A stretch of DNA of 5,362 nt. It comes from Gammaproteobacteria bacterium. GTDB taxonomy: Bacteria > Pseudomonadota > Gammaproteobacteria > S144-34. The translations under genes were made by a program, and so were the position numbers. Shown here one piece after another: positions 4,960 through 5,362 of this stretch (position 1 is its first letter; each line of letters opens with the position of its first letter). Location of the stretch: positions 1 to 5,362 of the forward strand of contig WFOW01000083.1 of the NCBI GenBank assembly GCA_015487895.1, written 5' to 3'. The notes under the pieces are model-generated. The model was not told the origin of the DNA. It saw nothing but the letters and a program-made list of their open reading frames with translations, and searched no databases.

Positions 4960-5331
4960 ATGGAAGCCTTCGAGCACCTCGAGGTCTGGCGACGCGGAGT
5001 CGGTCTGGCGAGGCGGGTATACGCGCTCGCCGACCGCGTGCCGGACCGGGCCCTTGCCGACCAGCTCAGGCGCTCAAGCCTTTCGGTGCCCTCGAACATT
5101 GCCGAAGGCTACGAACGAAACACGCGCCCCGAGTTCGCCCGGTTCGTGCGGATGGCAAAGGGCTCCTGCGGCGAGCTGCGCACACAGCTCATCTTGGCCG
5201 TCGTCACGGGCCAGGTGCAGGAGCAGGAGGTGGCGTCCGTTCTGGACGAGGCCCGGCAGCTCTCAAGGATGTTGGGGGCGTTGCTCGTGGCGCTCACCCG
5301 CAGGTCGGGGAAGCCGACGGGCATGCGCTAG
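4960..5331 (+). CDS. Four-helix-bundle protein (23S rRNA intervening-sequence / Avd-like family)
   Basis: The 123-aa protein carries the hallmarks of the four-helix-bundle family found in 23S rRNA intervening sequences and related to Avd, the accessory protein of diversity-generating retroelements. These are HLEVWRRGVGLARRVY in helix 1, QLRRSSLSVPSNIAEG at 35-50, the EF pair at 59-60 with ARFVRMAKGS, and GELRTQLILA at 71-80. Family members form pentameric, basic, barrel-like bundles and are presumed to bind nucleic acid; the cellular role of the free-standing genes is unknown. No reverse transcriptase, variable repeat or rRNA gene is in the window, so this is an orphan copy. It follows rpsI by 61 nt and may be reached by read-through from the ribosomal operon. 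Insertion here by transfer is plausible because it has no functional link to its neighbours. Confidence 0.93.
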   Translation: MEAFEHLEVWRRGVGLARRVYALADRVPDRALADQLRRSSLSVPSNIAEGYERNTRPEFARFVRMAKGSCGELRTQLILAVVTGQVQEQEVASVLDEARQLSRMLGALLVALTRRSGKPTGMR

Positions 5332-5362
5332 AGCGAAGGGCGGGCTCTTGTCTGCTCCGCCT

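Noticed and set aside
4410..5099. A 229-aa minus-strand frame across rpsI
   Set aside because: It is antisense to rplM, rpsI and the four-helix-bundle gene and is rich in Ala/Arg/Leu without motifs.
4960..5331. Diversity-generating retroelement
   Set aside because: The Avd-like family link is suggestive, but no reverse transcriptase and no template/variable repeat pair can be seen in the window.

Overview
This looks like chromosomal DNA from a high-GC gammaproteobacterium. Three things point there: an Escherichia coli-type (class I) S-adenosylmethionine decarboxylase, a Coq7-type ubiquinone hydroxylase close to the Pseudomonas form, and ribosomal proteins L13 and S9 that follow the E. coli proteins almost residue for residue. 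An Ectothiorhodospiraceae/Chromatiales-like host is plausible, but the sequence alone cannot settle the genus.

Layout from left to right. Bases 1-85 form a perfect 32-bp inverted repeat around a 21-nt loop, lying exactly at the window edge, so it may be an assembly fold-back. speD (169-993, +) follows, starting at GTG. The 361-bp gap between the converging speD and coq7 genes is packed with 7-bp-periodic repeats in both orientations and with a REP-like hairpin. On the minus strand, a GlcF-like iron-sulfur protein (3252-2020) is followed after 14 nt by coq7 (2005-1355), probably as one transcript. A small thioredoxin-fold [2Fe-2S] ferredoxin (3325-3648, +) is divergent from them and ends in a standard intrinsic terminator.

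The 397-bp gap 3649-4045 is the most interesting part. An AT-rich, promoter-like patch with a perfect TTGACA box leads into a roughly 90-nt segment that can fold into hairpins, carries a repeated UCCUCC motif and ends in a second strong intrinsic terminator with eight T residues. A separate promoter candidate for rplM-rpsI, framed by an 11-bp inverted repeat, lies beyond it. The segment therefore looks like an independent small RNA gene or an attenuated leader of the ribosomal protein operon.

rplM (4046-4474) and rpsI (4497-4898) form the classical L13-S9 operon. A 15-bp perfect hairpin is built over the rpsI stop codon. A four-helix-bundle protein of the 23S rRNA intervening-sequence/Avd-like family (4960-5331) follows, and its leader shows weak 7-bp periodicity reminiscent of the arrays after speD. 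Nothing is recognised in 5332-5362.

Functionally the window joins polyamine synthesis (SpeD), ubiquinone synthesis (Coq7), redox/Fe-S proteins (GlcF-like and the ferredoxin) and ribosome assembly. No single pathway ties them all together. The glcF-like/coq7 pair and the L13/S9 pair are the only clear co-transcribed units.
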